In this document: in pieces, positions 32,893-42,516 of the stretch | How positions within the stretch are numbered: position 1 is the stretch's first letter | Layout: each line of letters starts with the position of its first letter | From: Haloplasmatales bacterium 4B | GTDB lineage: Bacteria; Bacillota_I; Bacilli_A; Haloplasmatales; Haloplasmataceae | DNA length: 42,516 nucleotides | Assembly (NCBI GenBank): GCA_003586005.1 | Contig: NSKI01000019.1 | Location: 1 to 42,516, forward strand | Direction: 5' to 3' | Program-made: the position numbers and the translations under genes | The notes under the pieces: generated by a model | The model's database searches: none | What the model saw: only the letters and a program-made list of their open reading frames with translations | Told to the model about the DNA's origin: nothing

Positions 32893-33496
32893 TCATCTTT
32901 TATTCTCACTGAATAATTTTTTTAATCTTTTTATTTCTAAATCTATATTTTCTATTATAAAATTATTTTGATTTTCTTTCTTAATGTTAGTTATTTCGCT
33001 TAATAGTTTAAATGAATTTTTCTCCATCAGAACAAGAATTGATGATATGATGTATTCAATATCTAAATCGTCTCTAAATTTTGAGTAATCGATATTTTTT
33101 GTTAGTAAATCTTTTTGTTGATCAAAGATTTTCTCAGGTAATAGTGAAATCTTTATACAACTTGTCGAAAAAATTACACATGCTTTCATATTTACTCATA
33201 ATTTCTGCTTGGTATTTGGCCATATTTCTTAACCTGTTAAAAAAATCGTTATCTTCCTAATCAACATTATTAAAAACATAATCAGAAAGTAATTCAGCAC
33301 TATAGATGATAAGCATTTCATGAAATTTCTTCTTATTTTCAAAGTGATAATAAAAAGACCCTTTTGAGAAACCTGAATTCTTAATAATCCTATTCAAAGA
33401 AGCTCTTTCAAAACCGTACTCTGCAAATTCACCCAATGATATATTTATCAGCCTATCTCTTTTTTCTACACTTAATCTTTTACTAATTTGATGCAT
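32893..33496 (-). pseudogene. TetR-family regulator, disrupted
   Basis: The N-terminal HTH is intact (SVEKRDRLINISLGEFAEYGFERASLNRIIKNSGFSKGSFYYHF in family register). A TAG stop at 33257-33259 follows FNNVD. The same frame then continues sensibly (EDNDFFNRLRNMAKYQAEI, SKYESMCNFFDKLYKDF) to another stop, and the C-terminal ligand domain resumes in a second frame from about 33160 (EKIFDQQKDLLTKNIDY) to 32893. So one nonsense codon plus one frameshift break the gene. In intact form it would have repressed the adjacent ABC-2 operon (the closest target); loss may have derepressed it. The N-terminal 80 residues could still be made. Confidence 0.8.
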
Positions 33497-33672
33497 ATCA
33501 CAACATCCTTTTAGGCCATATCGATCTATACAGTTTATTTTAAATCTTTTTTGTGCAAAATACAATATTTTAGGAAGAATGTTTGAAGTAAACTTGCTTT
33601 TTAAATTAATCCTTTTATTAAGCATAGCATACACTAAAACAAACATTTTTTTGGTTTGAATAATAAAAAATA

Positions 33673-33702
33673 CCACAATGTTTAAAATATCATTGTGGAT
33701 TT
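33673..33702 (-). terminator. Hairpin between XRE gene and TetR pseudogene
   Basis: CCACAATG (33673-33680) pairs with CATTGTGG (33691-33698). T-rich runs follow on both strands. It ends the XRE transcript on the minus strand. Confidence 0.7.
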
Positions 33703-33847
33703 TTATTGTTTATTGAGGTGATTTTTATCTATTGTAATCACCTTGTGGATATTATTGAAAAATAATAATTGACCTCTTTTATTATCTAACATCTTTATAA
33801 TATAGATTAATCTTTATTTTTTTGAAATAACTAATACTTTGATTCGA

Positions 33848-34549
33848 CTAATTTATTTGTGTGCTATATCTCTGTTCGATAAAATTTATCGCGAACAATC
33901 CAATTGCGAATAGAAAACCAATTATATAACCTATATTCACATGTACAGTGTTGCCAAAATTTACTCCAATAAGAATAATTATAAACCCAACAATCAATAT
34001 AATTTCACTTATTTTCTTAATCATTAGATAAGTATTTTCTTTTATAAATACGAATAATTCTTTTTTGTAAAATACACTATAAGTTACTAAACCAAATATA
34101 GCCATTAAAACTAGTGACGATAAAAAAACAAACAAGGCTCCACCTGTGATAAGAGTTAATTTAGTGGCATTAAAAACTAAACTAAAACCTCTATGGTTAT
34201 ATTCTGCTATTGGATGTAAATAATAACTTAAATAATAGAAAAATAGTGATAAAAAGATCATTACACTACTCACTAAACGAGCTATCACCCATAATTTATC
34301 AGTATGTAAAGTCTCATCTACTTGAATAGCGACGGGTGTATTACTTTCACCAACAAGTATTTCATCAATTGTAATTTGGTAAAAATTTGCTAATAATAAT
34401 AGTGTTGCTATATCAGGAATGCTATCACCATTTTCCCATTTAGAAACGGTTTGATGAGTAACGTTTAAGTAGGTAGCTAAATCTAATTGCGTCATCTTTC
34501 TCTCTTTTCTTAACCCCTGCAAAAATAAACCAATTTTTTTATTATCCAT
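33848..34549 (-). CDS. XRE-family membrane-anchored regulator
   Basis: A 233-residue protein: an N-terminal HTH_3 domain (KIGLFLQGLRKERKMTQ, DLATYLNVTHQTVSKWENGDSIP; residues 5-60) joined to about four membrane helices (about 95-120, 135-165, 190-208 and 210-228). This layout, DNA-binding domain plus membrane domain, is common in Firmicutes as membrane-tethered regulators of neighbouring transport or resistance genes. ATG 34549 follows TGGAGG; the longer frame to 34609 lacks a site. Target unknown. Confidence 0.85.
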   Translation of the reverse strand: MDNKKIGLFLQGLRKERKMTQLDLATYLNVTHQTVSKWENGDSIPDIATLLLLANFYQITIDEILVGESNTPVAIQVDETLHTDKLWVIARLVSSVMIFLSLFFYYLSYYLHPIAEYNHRGFSLVFNATKLTLITGGALFVFLSSLVLMAIFGLVTYSVFYKKELFVFIKENTYLMIKKISEIILIVGFIIILIGVNFGNTVHVNIGYIIGFLFAIGLFAINFIEQRYSTQIN

Positions 34550-34614
34550 AATTATACCTCCATATATACTAATATAATTATAGAATTTAATCATTAATAA
34601 GTCAATCAACTGTA

Positions 34615-34651
34615 AAAAGAATAATTCAACTGCCAGTTGAATTATTCTTTT
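34615..34651 (-). terminator. Near-perfect 37-base inverted repeat after fat gene
   Basis: 18 bases (34615-34632), one unpaired base, and the exact reverse complement (34634-34651). It lies between the thioesterase stop (34722) and the XRE promoter and is likely a bidirectional terminator or cruciform. Confidence 0.75.
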
Positions 34652-34721
34652 AGTTATATATAATTAAAACATTTGAAACTACTGTGTTTAAAACTCTACT
34701 TAAAAATATATACACATTGAA

Positions 34722-35477
34722 TTATCTTAATTTAATTTCTACTTTTGCTTTAAATGCTGACTTGTGATCAGATTCATTTATACCTTCAATATAGAGGATA
34801 TTTTTTGTTAATTGCGATATATCTTTATTAAGTGTTAAGAAGTGCCCTGGTAATGCTTCGTTAATAAAATTAACTTCAATTGACTTAACTTGATACATCT
34901 GATGATTTTCAAATGTGAAGCAATCTGTGATAAAATCTATATATTTTGAGTTATTTAGATGACCATTAAAATCAATATCACTATACCCAATCATCTTAGT
35001 ATAAGCAATTTGTGTATCGCCATATGGATTTAACTTTCCCAATTTACAATCGATTGCTCTTTTAGTAATTATTTCTGGATAATTTACAGAAATGACTTCA
35101 CTTCTTCTAATTCTTCTTGTTTTAATATCTAGAATAATCCATGTAGATACAGCTTTTATTATGATATTTCCTTCATTGTCATAAACAACAAAATCACGTT
35201 CAAACTCTAAAGTCTTGGGCTCTTGTGGCCAAGTCTCAATTATAATCTCTTCATTCCATACTGGATGTCGTATCACTTCAACCCGCATTCTGATTAAAAT
35301 CCAAGCTACACCATATTTTTGTTCTAATGATTTAATCCCTATTCCTAAATTTTCCACTGCTTCACTAGCAACATCTTGAAAATGACTAAACAATGTACTT
35401 AATCTTAATTGCTTGTTAAAATCTACATCACTAATTTCTATTTGATATTGTTTACGATAAATTGATTTTCTTTCCAT
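34722..35477 (-). CDS. Acyl-ACP thioesterase (FatA-type)
   Basis: A 251-residue double-hotdog thioesterase that hydrolyses acyl-ACP to free fatty acids. Hotdog 1: YQIEISDVDFNKQLRLSTLFSHFQDVASEA, then GVAWILIRMRVEVIRHPVW, EIIIETWPQEPKTLEFERDFVVYD and ISTWIILD-like strand. Hotdog 2: IGYSDIDFNGHLNNSKYIDF, with the conserved Asn and His. Length is as in bacterial members (about 245). ATG 35477 follows AAAAGGGAC; GTG 35489 overlaps. Monocistronic, with a terminator. Confidence 0.92.
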   Translation of the reverse strand: MERKSIYRKQYQIEISDVDFNKQLRLSTLFSHFQDVASEAVENLGIGIKSLEQKYGVAWILIRMRVEVIRHPVWNEEIIIETWPQEPKTLEFERDFVVYDNEGNIIIKAVSTWIILDIKTRRIRRSEVISVNYPEIITKRAIDCKLGKLNPYGDTQIAYTKMIGYSDIDFNGHLNNSKYIDFITDCFTFENHQMYQVKSIEVNFINEALPGHFLTLNKDISQLTKNILYIEGINESDHKSAFKAKVEIKLR

Positions 35478-35672
35478 GTCCCTTTTCACTCACTTTTCTT
35501 TTCATTTTTAAATACCTATACTTCACATCGTTAACTGAAACTGATATATAACAATCTTTAATGTATTTAAATTAAAAGCACTGTATAGCCTTCCTAGACT
35601 AAAAAGCGATTCTTGATAAAACCTAAAATTTTCATATCTACACTAAAAAATATTTATTATCAATCATTTATT

Positions 35673-36230
35673 TCAACTATCATGATTTTTCATGATACAT
35701 GTGTCAATATGGTCATCTATGACACCTATAGCTTGTAAGTAGGAATAAATGATTGTTGACCCTAAAAACTTAAAGCCGCGTTTTTTTAAGTCAGCAGAGA
35801 TTAAATCAGATAATTCTGAAGTCGCTGGTACTTCAGAGATAAATTGGTAATGATTTATTATGGGTTTATAATTGACAAATCTCCATATATAGGTATTAAA
35901 GCTACCAACTTCTTTTTGTATCTCAATAAACTTTTGAGCATTGTTAATCACAGCTTCAATTTTTTTGCGATATCTTATTATGCCTGGATTGTTCAACAGT
36001 TGTAATATTTTATTTTCGTCATATTGACTGATTTTAATTACATCAAAATCATCAAAAGCTTGTCTAAAATTTTCTCTTTTTCTTAGGATGGTTATCCAAC
36101 TTAGCCCTGCTTGCATTGATTCTAACACGATAAATTCAAATAAGGTTTTATCATCATGAGTCGGTATCCCCCATTCCTCATCATGATATTTAATATTCAA
36201 TTCATTTCCTAAACACCAATCACACCTCAT
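35673..36230 (-). CDS. tag: DNA-3-methyladenine glycosylase I
   Basis: A 185-residue base-excision repair enzyme that removes 3-methyladenine. Zinc ligands are visible at both ends: C3 in MRCDWC, H in KYHDEEWGIP, and H/C in GVIDDHIDTC. The catalytic-pocket helix QAGLSWITILRKRENFRQAF and the FKFLGSTIIYSYLQAIG segment are characteristic of Tag. Full length. The ribosome site (AAAGGAGATG) is right before ATG 36230. Monocistronic. Confidence 0.96.
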   Translation of the reverse strand: MRCDWCLGNELNIKYHDEEWGIPTHDDKTLFEFIVLESMQAGLSWITILRKRENFRQAFDDFDVIKISQYDENKILQLLNNPGIIRYRKKIEAVINNAQKFIEIQKEVGSFNTYIWRFVNYKPIINHYQFISEVPATSELSDLISADLKKRGFKFLGSTIIYSYLQAIGVIDDHIDTCIMKNHDS

Positions 36231-36546
36231 GACACATCTCCTTTTTTTACCATAACTTAATTATAACAGAATTCATTCATTTTGAGATATTTCATAGGAA
36301 TAATTTTTATAAATTATTTATAGCCAATATTTCAACTAATCGTAATTTAAAGCGAGAAATGTATTATATAAAAGAAATATCTTGAAAATTATAATCAACT
36401 ATAAATTATACCTAAAATACCCTTGCAAACCTATGTGTTTTAAGATTCCACAATGACGTAATTCAAACATTTTATTTCCTGTAAAAATCCTAAAATGATA
36501 AAATTATACTGTTTTATTAAAAAGTTAAAAAATTATATAATATATT
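36231..36546. other. Gap between tag and hydrolase
   Basis: 316 bases. It holds the tag promoter region and otherwise nothing that I recognise; no ORF over 25 codons with a ribosome site, and no clear hairpin. Confidence 0.4.
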
Positions 36547-37422
36547 TTATTTCCCTTTAATAATCACTTGAATTAGAAAATCCCGTATTTCATTAAATAT
36601 TTTTTTCACCTCAATATCATCCATATCATAGTCAAAAGCGTGGTCTTTACCTTCTATTATCATTAATTTATGTAACACATTTAATTGAGTTAATTTATCA
36701 CTCATTAATACTGACTGAAAATGAGGAACGTCAGTATCTTGATCACCATGGATTAGTAAAGTTATTGGATAACCTTTTTTTGCCATATATCTTGGACAAG
36801 CTTTGATGAGCTGCTGTTTTTCTTTTGTTGTATGAAAGCCACTAACTTCGCTAGTCCAAATTCCCTTTTGTCTAGTATATAAATAATAGGTAAATCTTTC
36901 TCTACTTCCTACTGTTGTTATTTTATTATCAATTACTTTATAAGCGTCTTCCTTATGTACAAGTGGACTTTTACAGTAATGTTCACTTGGTTTAGCATTC
37001 CAATCAGAAATAATATCACCATAACCATAAAATGATATAATTGCTTTAGGTTTATTTTCAAATGTACCACTTAATAATGCTAAATAAGCCCCAGCGGAAC
37101 TACCCAACATAACAATTTTATTTTTATTAATATTTAACATTTCACTATTTTTGCATACAAAGTTATAAGCATCTTTTACGTCATCTATTATATTTAATAA
37201 TTTGGTATATGGTGCTAAACGATAATCAATAGAGATAACTGTAAATCCTAAATTATGATAAAAATCTATCTGCTTTGGATTCATATTCAGACGGCTACCC
37301 CATATTAAAGCACCACCATGTAGATAAAGAATTACTGGAGAATTATTATTATCAGATGAATAAACGTCTAATAATATTTCATGGTTTTCAACAGTCTTAT
37401 AAACATATATTTTTTTATTCAT
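36547..37422 (-). CDS. Alpha/beta hydrolase (esterase/lipase, HSL-like)
   Basis: A 291-residue alpha/beta-hydrolase. Oxyanion motif LHGGALIWGSRL, nucleophile elbow VMLGSSAGAYLALLSG, acid in LLIHGDQDTDVPHF and His in EGKDHAFDYD make a complete triad. The HGG motif places it near the hormone-sensitive-lipase/carboxylesterase group; no signal peptide, so cytosolic. Substrate unknown. ATG 37422 is preceded by AAGGAGAA; the ATG/GTG codons upstream to 37461 have none. Monocistronic. Confidence 0.88.
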   Translation of the reverse strand: MNKKIYVYKTVENHEILLDVYSSDNNNSPVILYLHGGALIWGSRLNMNPKQIDFYHNLGFTVISIDYRLAPYTKLLNIIDDVKDAYNFVCKNSEMLNINKNKIVMLGSSAGAYLALLSGTFENKPKAIISFYGYGDIISDWNAKPSEHYCKSPLVHKEDAYKVIDNKITTVGSRERFTYYLYTRQKGIWTSEVSGFHTTKEKQQLIKACPRYMAKKGYPITLLIHGDQDTDVPHFQSVLMSDKLTQLNVLHKLMIIEGKDHAFDYDMDDIEVKKIFNEIRDFLIQVIIKGK

Positions 37423-37628
37423 TATATTCTCCTTAGAAATATCTAGTGTATCACGCCCCACACCGACTTATTTTACTAGCTTTATTCATAGACTACATAT
37501 AATTAATTTAGCCTATAAGTTAGTACATATTTCTCTGTTATTACGCAACAAGTAATTTCTTTATTTAATACATTAAATAAAAATATTCTGTACCAAATTA
37601 GTTTAATGTTACATTTATTTGGTATGAA

Positions 37629-38003
37629 CTAATTCTTTTTTACCATGCTAACAAAATTAACAATATTACCATCAAGGTCTCTAAACCAGAAAGACCTTGC
37701 ACCCCATGGATGTGTTGTTGGTAACATTACAATTTCTACGCCTAATGCTTTGAGTCTTTCATATTCTAAATCAACATCCTTTACTTTAAAGCTTATTGTA
37801 AAGCCTCCATATCCTGCTCCACACATAGAATTAGGGGCCATACTTTCCATCCCTTCTACAGAAAATATAGCTATATTTCCTCCGTCAGTTTTCAATTCTG
37901 CATGAACATTATTACCTTCTGCTTCAACACAAAGTATTTTTGTGTAAAATCCCGTCAGAGCAGAAACATTACTTGTGACAAGGCATATTCCTATGAATTC
38001 CAC
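37629..38003 (-). CDS. VOC-family (glyoxalase-like) protein
   Basis: A 124-residue vicinal-oxygen-chelate fold protein with two beta-alpha-beta-beta-beta units (about 1-60 and 62-122): LVTSNVSALTGFYTKIL, GNIAIFSVEGM, FTISFKVKDVDLEYERLKALG and RSFWFRDLDGNIVNFV, with the terminal Glu-like metal position replaced by Asn. So it may not bind metal in the usual way. It is found as antibiotic-binding, isomerase or dioxygenase proteins; role unknown. The ribosome site GGGGGAC precedes ATG 38003. Confidence 0.85.
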   Translation of the reverse strand: MEFIGICLVTSNVSALTGFYTKILCVEAEGNNVHAELKTDGGNIAIFSVEGMESMAPNSMCGAGYGGFTISFKVKDVDLEYERLKALGVEIVMLPTTHPWGARSFWFRDLDGNIVNFVSMVKKN

Positions 38004-38140
38004 TAAAAGTCCCCCTTTTGACTTTATATTTTTTTCACATAATAAAATATTTACTAATATCTATAGACATAATACATAATTTAAAGGGAAGTCTCAAATA
38101 TTATCATTCTATTATAGTTTGTAGAATTGGTTACAATAAA

Positions 38141-40660
38141 TTATAAATCTTTAATAACCTTTATTGGCTTCATTAATAAAGCTCTTTTTATTGGGATATA
38201 AGATGAAATTAATACTACAACAAGAGCGAGTACAATCGTTAATATAAAACTATAAATATTAATATATAATAATACAATATCTAAATTAAACTTGTTTACT
38301 GCGAACTCATTAAGTTTATTTATAGTCAATCCTGATAATATATTAGCTACTAAACTTGAGAAGATAATAATAATTAAAGCTTCTAAGATAAATATTCTTG
38401 CTACATCTTTACCTCTTGCACCTAACGCTCTTAAAATACCGATGTCTTTTTGTTTAAATTTTATATTCGATGAAATGAATGTAAAAATTAGTAGTGATGC
38501 AAATATAGAAAAAATTCCACCTACAATATACAATATAATTTTAAGAGTTATAAAAAAATTTTTTACGTGTTCTAACATTTCACTATATGAAGTTAAGTGT
38601 GGATAATTAAGAGACTCAATTTGCTTAAAAAACTTCACATTTTCAGTAGCACTATTACCTAATACTGCAATAGATCTTATATGAAAAGGGTTATAACTAG
38701 CATATGATACTATCGTAAAATATTCTTCATCGGAAAAAATTATATCATAGTTACTTTCTGTTACATCATTTATAATACCAACTATTTTATAATCTTTAAT
38801 CTCAATGTAAGCAGTACTAAAGTTATCTCTTCTTTTCAGAAACACATTATAAGAAAATGGATATACTTCACCGATAAATTCAGTTATATCTTTTTCATTG
38901 TTTTCATTAATAGTTTTATTTAAATAACTTACAGTAACAATAATTTCGTCATCTTTTTCTGGTAAAGTACCAACTAAAAAATTACTATCTACATTACTCG
39001 CATATGTAACCATCAATTGTGATGAATCATTACCATAATGAAAATATACTTGTTTAATACCAGATTTATCAGCAAAGTATTTATCATATGTTTTTTTAAA
39101 CATAAATGCTTGTTTAAAAACAATTTGATTTTCATCAGCTAAAACGGCCTCATTTTTTGTAAAATTGGAATAATCTGTATTTACAATACCGGTGATTGTA
39201 ATTGCTTGATCATTATAATTTACACTTTTATTAATAATATTCTCTATACTAGACAGATCTAAATGATCTACCAATGATAAGGCAATATAGTCAGAAACCA
39301 ATATTTCATTATCATTAATCGGATAAGTTCCATAGGCCAAATCTAGATTGACATTATCAATAAGACCAACTGTTTCTACATTAATATCTTTAGATTCATC
39401 TAAAGATATACTAATATCAATTGTCGGATAAAATTTAATATTATCATATTGAGAATTAAAATGGCTAATTTCACTCTCTTCAAATGATGAGTCCATATAT
39501 TCGCAAGATTTATTTTTATTATTAAAACATTCAAATTCTGTTTTAATAAATGGTATAAATTTCGTATTATTTTCTTCAAAAGTGAGCATAGCAGCTTGGG
39601 CAGAATTATAAAAAGTTAAGTTTAATGCTATATTAACAATTACTAGAGATATAACAAATAATATCGACATAAAAACTAATTTTAATTTTTTGTTGAATAA
39701 GCTATGAAATGCCATTTTAAAAATAGTTTTATAACTTAAATTAATATTTTGTAGCGAATCCTTATAATTATCTTCATCGACTGATTCGATATAATTGATT
39801 GTGTGATCAACTTTATTCTTTTCATTAGTTGTAAATTGTTTTACAAAATCTTTTTCACTTATACCAATGTATAAATCATTATCTTCGTTCACGAAATTGT
39901 CATTTATATAATTTATTATATCTTGTGATAACTGCTTACCTTTAGGTACTTCAATAACATTTTTTATATCATCATTAGATTTATCAACATTAATATAATC
40001 ATTTAATAATTTGCCATCTTTTAACTCGATAATACGGTCTCCAAATTCTAAAGCGAATCCTTTATCATGAGTGACCATAATTACTAGTCTAGTTTTTGAC
40101 AATTTCTGTAATATTTCTAATATATTATGACCTGTTTCGCTGTCTAAATTACCTGTTGGTTCATCGCATAAAATAATTTGCGGATCTTTAATTAAAGCAC
40201 GTGCAATAGCAATACGCTGTTTTTCGCCACCACTTAATTCATTTGGCTTTCGATTTTGATAATTATCAAGCCCAACTTGATTTAATATATCGTTAACCTT
40301 AAAATGAATGTTTTCTTTTTGATAACCTTGTAATTCTAGCGCTAAAGCTATGTTTTCACCCACAGTTAAATTCTCGATTAAATAAAATTCTTGAAAGATG
40401 AAACCAACATATGTATTTCTATATCTGTCCCAATCGTTTGTATCAAAATCTTTTGTACTTATTCCATGTATTAAGGTTTCACCACAATCAAACTTATCTA
40501 AACCACCTATGATATTTAATAATGTAGATTTACCTGACCCACTTTTACCAGACAACACGATAAATCCTTTTTTGCCAAACTTAAGATTAATATCCTTAAG
40601 GGCTGTAGTTTGTTCATTTTTATCTTTATATACTTTTGTTAAATTTTTAATTTCTAACAT
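38141..40660 (-). CDS. MacB-type ABC transporter, fused ATPase and permease
   Basis: An 839-residue one-chain half-transporter. Residues 1-220 are the nucleotide-binding domain: Walker [19 protein letters not shown]-loop [12 protein letters not shown], signature [17 protein letters not shown], Walker [18 protein letters not shown]-loop [14 protein letters not shown] linker of about 90 residues follows. Then come a first membrane helix (about 330), a roughly 350-residue extracellular domain with a Cys pair ([10 protein letters not shown]), and three membrane helices in an FtsX domain ([22 protein letters not shown] ... [15 protein letters not shown]). MacB-like proteins drive extracellular mechanotransmission, export or peptide resistance. 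It is 10 bases downstream of its paralogue; probably they work as a heterodimer. Confidence 0.93.
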   Translation of the reverse strand: MLEIKNLTKVYKDKNEQTTALKDINLKFGKKGFIVLSGKSGSGKSTLLNIIGGLDKFDCGETLIHGISTKDFDTNDWDRYRNTYVGFIFQEFYLIENLTVGENIALALELQGYQKENIHFKVNDILNQVGLDNYQNRKPNELSGGEKQRIAIARALIKDPQIILCDEPTGNLDSETGHNILEILQKLSKTRLVIMVTHDKGFALEFGDRIIELKDGKLLNDYINVDKSNDDIKNVIEVPKGKQLSQDIINYINDNFVNEDNDLYIGISEKDFVKQFTTNEKNKVDHTINYIESVDEDNYKDSLQNINLSYKTIFKMAFHSLFNKKLKLVFMSILFVISLVIVNIALNLTFYNSAQAAMLTFEENNTKFIPFIKTEFECFNNKNKSCEYMDSSFEESEISHFNSQYDNIKFYPTIDISISLDESKDINVETVGLIDNVNLDLAYGTYPINDNEILVSDYIALSLVDHLDLSSIENIINKSVNYNDQAITITGIVNTDYSNFTKNEAVLADENQIVFKQAFMFKKTYDKYFADKSGIKQVYFHYGNDSSQLMVTYASNVDSNFLVGTLPEKDDEIIVTVSYLNKTINENNEKDITEFIGEVYPFSYNVFLKRRDNFSTAYIEIKDYKIVGIINDVTESNYDIIFSDEEYFTIVSYASYNPFHIRSIAVLGNSATENVKFFKQIESLNYPHLTSYSEMLEHVKNFFITLKIILYIVGGIFSIFASLLIFTFISSNIKFKQKDIGILRALGARGKDVARIFILEALIIIIFSSLVANILSGLTINKLNEFAVNKFNLDIVLLYINIYSFILTIVLALVVVLISSYIPIKRALLMKPIKVIKDL

Positions 40661-40670
40661 AATATTCCCC

Positions 40671-42516
40671 CTATTTTAACCCTTTAATCGCTTTTATTGG
40701 TTTCATTAATGTAATGCGTTTTATAGGAATAACTGTAGAAATAAACATTACTATTATTGAAAAGACAAATATTAATAAAATAGTAGTAAAATCAATATAT
40801 AATAAAACAATATCTAGCTTAAAACTTCTTGTTAATTCTTTATTTATTTTCGTAATTATGATTATTGTAGCTAATGAAGCAAAGCAACTTGAGAAAAAAG
40901 CAATAATAGTAGATTCTGTCACAAAAATCTTAGATACGTCAATTCCTCTTGAACCAATAGCTCTTAATGTACCAATCTCCTTTTGTTTATTATTAATACT
41001 AATCGAAATAAATGTGTAGAATAAAAATAAAGTTAATATTATAAATACTCCGCTCATTATGTTTAAAACGTTTTCTATTTTATTAGTGAAATTTTCTATA
41101 TTATATAAATCTTTACTGTACTGTGTATCATGTTTGTAGTTAATTTCATTTAGATAGTTTAGAAATCTATAATTTTCAACATCATTGTTACCTAGTACAG
41201 CAGTCATAAACATAATTCTTTTGTAAGGAGAAGTGTTGTCAATGCTTTTAAACTTTTCAGATGTGAACATAAAGTTAAATTTTGGCATGTCAATCTCATT
41301 ATCATTTAAAATACCTACAATAGTATAGTCTTCAAAAGTTCCTTGATTATAGTTAAAATTTTCATACGTTTGATATCTTAAGGAAATAATTTTATTTAAA
41401 TGTTTTTGTATTTCATCAGGTGAATCTATCTTAAAATCAAAATTATTGATTAAAGTAGTTAATGATACTACTATTTCATAATCATTTTCAGGTAGTTTGC
41501 CTATTATATATTCTTTAAAATTATTATCAAAACCAAATATAGTTGAATTAATGTATTCAGTATCTTTATCTTTATTATAAAAGAAAGTTCTTGAAGAGCT
41601 ATTCTTATAAAATGTGTTTTCATATGTATCTTGTGTCATAAAAAAACTTAAATATTTTCCATTTAGATCATTATAGAAATATCCTTTAGCCAACTTGAAT
41701 TCATCTGTTTTTGTATGTTCATATTTTTTATAATCTGTTTTAACAATACCAGCAATTTTTACTGGTTTGTAGTTATATGTTATATTTTTATTAATCAAAT
41801 CATTAACATTACTAACATTACTAAAAATTTTATTATAAAGAAATATTTCAGCCATATAGTCTGTTATCAATACTTCATTATTCATTGGAAATTTACCAAC
41901 CAATAACTCATAAGCCGATTTTGTTTCATCAATTAATGTAATTTTATTAAACCCATTAGCATGATAGAAATCTTCAGCTATATTGTTTGTATCTACTAAA
42001 TCCGTAATTAGGATATTTCGGGAATATGATGTAACAAAGTTAATATTTTTGTATTTTGTTTTAAAGCTTTCAATATCTTCTTTAGTAAATGAATCAAAAA
42101 CGTACCTACATCTTAAATCATCGCAGTGATAAATCCGTTTATCAATTGGAATATGATTAAGTCCGGCTTTTTCAAACGTTAAAGTCGATGCTTTTGCTAC
42201 GTCATAAAATGAAAAACTTGTTGATATTCCTAAAAATATTAATGATGAAATAAATAATAATAACATTAAAGTAAGTCTGAATTTCTTTTTGAAAATACTA
42301 TTAAAGGCAAGTTTAAATGCATATTTAAATGGCATTGATGTTTTCTTTATCGTAAGTTTTTCATTATTAATTGAAGTTTCAAAACCCTCAGAATCGATTG
42401 AATTAACAATACTATCCTCAATATTTGGAACATATTTCTTAACATAATTTTTGTTATTAATTAATGATAAATACAATTTGTTATCACTATTTAATAATAT
42501 CTCGTTAATATAATTA
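40671..42516 (-). CDS. Second MacB-type ABC transporter paralogue (partial)
   Basis: Only the C-terminal 615 residues are in the window; the reading frame is open to base 42515 with no start codon that has a ribosome site, so the gene begins beyond the right edge. The linker sequence NYINEILLNSDNKLYLSL aligns with [18 protein letters not shown] in the neighbour, which means that the missing N-terminus probably carries the same ATPase domain. The FtsX part repeats the neighbour's pattern ([45 protein letters not shown]), and the extracellular domain has a similar Cys pair (CDDLRC). The stop is 10 bases before the next gene's start, so they are one operon. Confidence 0.9.
   Translation of the reverse strand, partial: NYINEILLNSDNKLYLSLINNKNYVKKYVPNIEDSIVNSIDSEGFETSINNEKLTIKKTSMPFKYAFKLAFNSIFKKKFRLTLMLLLFISSLIFLGISTSFSFYDVAKASTLTFEKAGLNHIPIDKRIYHCDDLRCRYVFDSFTKEDIESFKTKYKNINFVTSYSRNILITDLVDTNNIAEDFYHANGFNKITLIDETKSAYELLVGKFPMNNEVLITDYMAEIFLYNKIFSNVSNVNDLINKNITYNYKPVKIAGIVKTDYKKYEHTKTDEFKLAKGYFYNDLNGKYLSFFMTQDTYENTFYKNSSSRTFFYNKDKDTEYINSTIFGFDNNFKEYIIGKLPENDYEIVVSLTTLINNFDFKIDSPDEIQKHLNKIISLRYQTYENFNYNQGTFEDYTIVGILNDNEIDMPKFNFMFTSEKFKSIDNTSPYKRIMFMTAVLGNNDVENYRFLNYLNEINYKHDTQYSKDLYNIENFTNKIENVLNIMSGVFIILTLFLFYTFISISINNKQKEIGTLRAIGSRGIDVSKIFVTESTIIAFFSSCFASLATIIIITKINKELTRSFKLDIVLLYIDFTTILLIFVFSIIVMFISTVIPIKRITLMKPIKAIKGLK

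Overview
The window is AT-rich DNA using the standard bacterial code (TGA is a stop in all clear genes). It reads as a chromosomal segment of a low-GC, endospore-forming Bacillota. The evidence is the spore protease gene gpr, an H-type small acid-soluble spore protein gene (sspH, 59 codons), a spoVK-like AAA+ ATPase, and two Firmicutes gene neighbourhoods: rpsT/gpr/(spoIIP slot)/yqxA-like/lepA and yneF/tkt/.../lexA. A Turicibacter/Haloplasma-like lineage would fit, but I cannot fix the taxon from sequence alone.

Layout. (1) 1-8130 is a decayed accessory/defence island beside the 3' end of a tRNA-Thr gene. It holds a viroplasmin-RNase HI-HEPN (RnlA-like) fusion protein, unrecognised small genes, a zinc-ribbon protein, a truncated excisionase-like HTH gene, an IS256-family fragment abutting a complete-looking IS3-family element, a retron, an hsdR (type I restriction) 5' remnant, and a tyrosine recombinase fused onto that remnant by deletion. 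(2) 8258-24100 is mostly core genome: tRNA-Thr, pyroglutamyl peptidase, a LEEFAED-repeat protein, a PLP class-V aminotransferase, exoA, tRNA-Leu, yneF, transketolase, ferredoxin, lexA, spoVK-like, a DUF2089-regulated small operon, lepA, yqxA-like, gpr, rpsT and sspH. (3) 24100-27050 has a PTS EIIC-type permease, then an IS3-family element with recognisable ends whose orfB interior is replaced by an HD-domain hydrolase gene and an IS256 3' fragment. (4) 27200-42516 has PspC, HU, a methyltransferase plus DUF2785 pair, an ABC-2 exporter operon next to a broken TetR gene, an XRE membrane regulator, acyl-ACP thioesterase, Tag glycosylase, an alpha/beta hydrolase, a VOC protein, and two tandem paralogous MacB-type ATPase-permease fusions. 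The second of these runs off the window.

The most interesting locus is the retron at about 5278-6941 (minus strand). Its reverse transcriptase carries the retron NAxxH and xTG signatures. A 13-nt a1/a2 inverted repeat (12/13 pairs) lies just upstream. Between a1 and a2, where only msr/msd would be expected, is an intact 35-codon ORF for a membrane-spanning peptide. Its near-consensus Shine-Dalgarno is partly held in a perfect 12-bp hairpin. I read this as a possible retron in which the toxic or effector peptide is encoded inside the reverse-transcribed ncRNA; this is inference and is testable.

Other regulatory structure visible: a LexA-box-like palindrome on a good lexA promoter; a 17-bp palindrome filling the spacer of the DUF2089 promoter with a second copy just upstream of the -35; a hairpin between the Shine-Dalgarno and ATG of tkt; and many clear rho-independent terminators.
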